The position numbers were made by a program, and so were the translations under genes. Source: Minisyncoccota bacterium (lineage in GTDB: Bacteria > Patescibacteriota > Minisyncoccia > Minisyncoccales > GWA2-38-27). From it: DNA of 7,689 nt. Positions 5,588 through 7,689 of the stretch are shown piece after piece (within the stretch, counting starts at the first letter, position 1; each line of letters starts with the position of its first letter). The stretch lies in NCBI GenBank assembly GCA_028717605.1, contig JAQUNM010000026.1, positions 1 through 7,689 of the forward strand. Reading direction: 5' to 3'. The notes under the pieces are model-generated. The model saw nothing but the letters and a program-made list of their open reading frames with translations, was not told where the DNA came from and ran no database searches.

Positions 5588-7491
5588 ATCATTTTTAATA
5601 AATCTAACTCTGAGATAATTTTTATCCCTAAATTTTTAGCCTTTTCTACTTTTGAACCAGGGTTTTTACCAACTACTAAATAGTTAATTTTTCGAGATAC
5701 AGCACTAGCTGTTTTACCTCCAAAAGAATGTATTTTTTCTTTTAATTTATCTCGAGAGAGATTCATTGACCCAGTTAAAACAAAAGTAATATTTTTTTGC
5801 TTTTTTTCTTTTTTAATTTTAATAGATTTTTTTAAATTATTTAAATATTCTTTATTTTTTAAAAACCAGCTTTCAATTGATCTAGCGGCTACTGGACCTA
5901 TGTCTTTAATTTTTTCTAACTCTTCAGAACTAATTTTTTCTAGTTTATCTAAAGACTTAAATTCATGTGCTAAATCCTGAGCTGTTTTATCTCCTACATT
6001 AGGAATACCTAAAGAAAAGATAAACTTAGATAAAGAAACGTTTCTTTTTTCCTGGATTGCCTGAATTATATTCTGGGCTGATTTTTCAGCAAACCTTTCT
6101 AAAGGAAGCAAATCACCAATTTTTAAAGAAAACAGTTCAGAAGGATCTCTAACTAATCCTTTATCTAATAATTGGTCAATAATCTTTCTGCCCAAACCCT
6201 GAATATCTAAAACAGAAGCAAAATGATAAAAATAATTCCTTTTTTTAGAAGGACATTTGCTATTAATACATCTTAAAATAACATCTTCTTGTTTTAGGGG
6301 TTTTAAACAAAAAGGACAATTTTCAGGCATTGAAAAAGACTTTTCTTTACCTGTTCTTAATTCTTTAACTACTTTTACAATATCTGGGATAACGTCTCCA
6401 GCTCTTTGAACAACTACTGTATCTTTTATTTTAACCCCTAATCTTTTAATTTCATCTTTATTATGTAGGGTAGCTTTAGATATTAAAGCTCCACCCAATA
6501 AAACAGGTTCTAATTCAGCTACTGGAGTAACTACTCCTGTTCTTCCTACTTGTACTCTAATATTTTTCAAGATAGTAGTAGATTGTTTGGCTGGAAATTT
6601 AAAAGCAATAGAACCACGTGGCGCCTTACCCACTATTCCCAGTTTTTCAAATACTTCATTATTATTAACAATAATAACTATACCGTCTATTTCATAGGGT
6701 AATTTATCTCTTTTAGCTTCTATTTTTTTGTAAAAATCCATTACTTGCTTCAAATCTTTACAATATTGATTATAGGGATTTATCTTTAAACCCAGTTCTT
6801 TTAACAACTCGTGTTTCTGAAAATGAGTTTCTGCTTCTAGATGAACATCATAGAAAAAAACATCTAAATTTCTTTTAGCTGTTATTCCAGGATCTAGCTG
6901 TCTCAAAGAACCAGCAGCCACATTTCTGGGATTAGAAAATTCTTTGCTTATTTTTTGAAATTCTTTTAAGGGACAAAATACTTCTCCTTTAACAGAAACA
7001 TTTATTTTTTTTCTTAATTTTAAAGGGATTGCTTCAATGGTTTTTAAATTTTGAGTAACGTTTTCTCCAATAATTCCGTCTCCTCTAGTAGACCCTGTTT
7101 TTAATATTCCCTCTTCATAGATTAATTCTATTGCTAATCCATCTATTTTCAATTCACAAAAAAAATCAAGCTTTTGATCAGTTAACTTAGAAATCCTTTT
7201 TAACCAATCTTGCAAATCTTTTTCCGAAAAAGCATCGTTTAAAGAATGCATAGCTTGTTTATGTTTAACCTTTTCAAACTTTTCTAAAGCCTTTCCCGCT
7301 ACTCTTTGAGTAGGAGAATCAGAGGTGATTAATTCTGGAAATTTCTGTTCTAAATCAAAAAGCTCTTTTTTTAAAGAGTCTAAAACATTATCTGAAACCT
7401 CTTGTTTATCTAGAACATGATAAAGATACCTGTGGTGATTAATAAATTCTTTAAGCTTCTCAATTCTTTTTTTAGCATCTGATTTTTTCAT
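5584..7491 (-). CDS. ligA: NAD+-dependent DNA ligase LigA
   Basis: It seals nicks in DNA during replication and repair, using NAD+ to form a ligase-AMP intermediate and releasing NMN. At 635 residues it is complete and slightly shorter than E. coli LigA (671). Domains in order: domain Ia (about 1-65, NMN recognition); nucleotidyltransferase (66-305) with the AMP-accepting Lys115 in ELKIDG, TRGDG (135-139), Glu170 in KGEVF, NPRN (187-190), SLRQLD (195-200), Asp269 in EIDG and Lys298 in AFKFP; an OB fold (about 306-385) including VGRTGVVTPVAELEPV; a zinc finger with Cys392, Cys395, Cys408 and Cys413; HhH repeats (about 425-545); and BRCT (about 566-635). Two positions that contact or recognise NAD+ in E. 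coli differ: Tyr35 is Leu37 and Lys290 is Ile274. The ATG start lies 1 nt after the stop of the upstream gene, without a Shine-Dalgarno, and the stop overlaps rodA, so all three genes are probably one transcript. Confidence 0.98.
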   Translation of the reverse strand: MKKSDAKKRIEKLKEFINHHRYLYHVLDKQEVSDNVLDSLKKELFDLEQKFPELITSDSPTQRVAGKALEKFEKVKHKQAMHSLNDAFSEKDLQDWLKRISKLTDQKLDFFCELKIDGLAIELIYEEGILKTGSTRGDGIIGENVTQNLKTIEAIPLKLRKKINVSVKGEVFCPLKEFQKISKEFSNPRNVAAGSLRQLDPGITAKRNLDVFFYDVHLEAETHFQKHELLKELGLKINPYNQYCKDLKQVMDFYKKIEAKRDKLPYEIDGIVIIVNNNEVFEKLGIVGKAPRGSIAFKFPAKQSTTILKNIRVQVGRTGVVTPVAELEPVLLGGALISKATLHNKDEIKRLGVKIKDTVVVQRAGDVIPDIVKVVKELRTGKEKSFSMPENCPFCLKPLKQEDVILRCINSKCPSKKRNYFYHFASVLDIQGLGRKIIDQLLDKGLVRDPSELFSLKIGDLLPLERFAEKSAQNIIQAIQEKRNVSLSKFIFSLGIPNVGDKTAQDLAHEFKSLDKLEKISSEELEKIKDIGPVAARSIESWFLKNKEYLNNLKKSIKIKKEKKQKNITFVLTGSMNLSRDKLKEKIHSFGGKTASAVSRKINYLVVGKNPGSKVEKAKNLGIKIISELDLLKMI

Positions 7492-7492
7492 T

Positions 7493-7689
7493 TTAATAAA
7501 CAGAAACGCCTATAGCCCTTATTGTATCTTTAAAATAACCAGTTGATTTAATAAAAAAAGAAACACCTATTTCGGTTAACATTGATTCCCATTCATTGGG
7601 GCAAACAATCTTATCTTCTTCTTCTGGTTCTATTATCTGCCACTTCAGCACTGGATAATCACTATCTTGTTCTTGCCAAATATTTTCAA
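7493..7689 (-). CDS. C-terminal 64 residues of an unidentified protein, possibly a cell-surface protein
   Basis: An open frame enters from the window edge and ends at TAA (7495-7493), 1 nt before the ligA ATG; the 5' part is outside. The peptide begins ENIWQEQDSDYPVLKW, then an acidic stretch EPEEED, one Cys in VCPNEW, and a mixed hydrophobic end GVSVY. The opening phrase, with aromatic residues around YPxLxW, recalls the segment that closes GLUG-repeat and similar extracellular repeat proteins, where a W...YP.L.W pattern is frequent. That is a memory-based likeness, and no repeat is visible in this fragment. Support for coding comes from the open frame, plausible codons and the gapless junction with ligA. 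I do not recognise the family with confidence; membrane segments and a signal peptide cannot be judged from this end. Confidence 0.65.
   Translation of the reverse strand, partial: ENIWQEQDSDYPVLKWQIIEPEEEDKIVCPNEWESMLTEIGVSFFIKSTGYFKDTIRAIGVSVY

Noticed and set aside
1..7689. CRISPR array, tRNA or rRNA gene, insertion sequence or defence system
   Set aside because: I saw no regularly spaced repeats, RNA gene signatures, transposase motifs or terminal repeats; nearly all bases belong to five housekeeping-type frames.

Overview
This AT-rich window (about 30% G+C in the lines I counted) is compact, and every gene lies on the minus strand. In transcription order it holds the 3' end of an unidentified gene, ligA (NAD+-dependent DNA ligase), rodA (SEDS peptidoglycan polymerase), rpoB (RNA polymerase beta) and the first third of rpoC (beta'). 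The genes are nearly gapless: 1 nt between the first gene and ligA, a 4-nt ATGA overlap between ligA and rodA, and 1 nt between rpoB and rpoC. The only real intergenic space is about 130 bp between rodA and rpoB. TGA ends both ligA and rodA, so the recoded UGA codes of some small-genome bacteria do not apply and code 11 fits.

The likely source is an uncultivated bacterium of the Candidate Phyla Radiation (Patescibacteria, most like Parcubacteria). This is inferred from the short RpoB without the large proteobacterial insertions, the lysine-rich protein style, the tight packing, weak Shine-Dalgarno signals, rpoBC not preceded by rplJ/rplL, and my memory of similar LigA and RodA wording in that group. 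No marker here fixes the phylum.

Layout from high to low coordinates: 7493-7689 is the C-terminal end of a protein that may be a surface protein. 5584-7491 is a complete ligA with an NMN-binding domain, nucleotidyltransferase, OB fold, four-cysteine zinc finger, HhH repeats and BRCT. 4514-5587 is a complete rodA, whose start overlaps the ligA stop. 4380-4513 holds a good sigma70-type promoter (TTGACA, 17 bp, TATTAT) whose -35 box overlaps the rodA stop codon. Its roughly 100-nt leader contains a perfect 10-bp inverted repeat just before rpoB. 1224-4379 is rpoB, and 1-1222 is rpoC, cut by the window edge.

There appear to be two transcription units: (unknown)-ligA-rodA, and rpoBC from its own promoter, with possible read-through from the first. 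These are housekeeping functions: nick sealing, cell-wall elongation and transcription. I see no mobile element, CRISPR array, RNA gene or defence system, and no undescribed system is evident. The items most worth checking are the structured rpoB leader, two substitutions at NAD+-contact positions in LigA, a divergent rudder loop and an extra helical insert in RpoC, and the ligA-rodA coupling.
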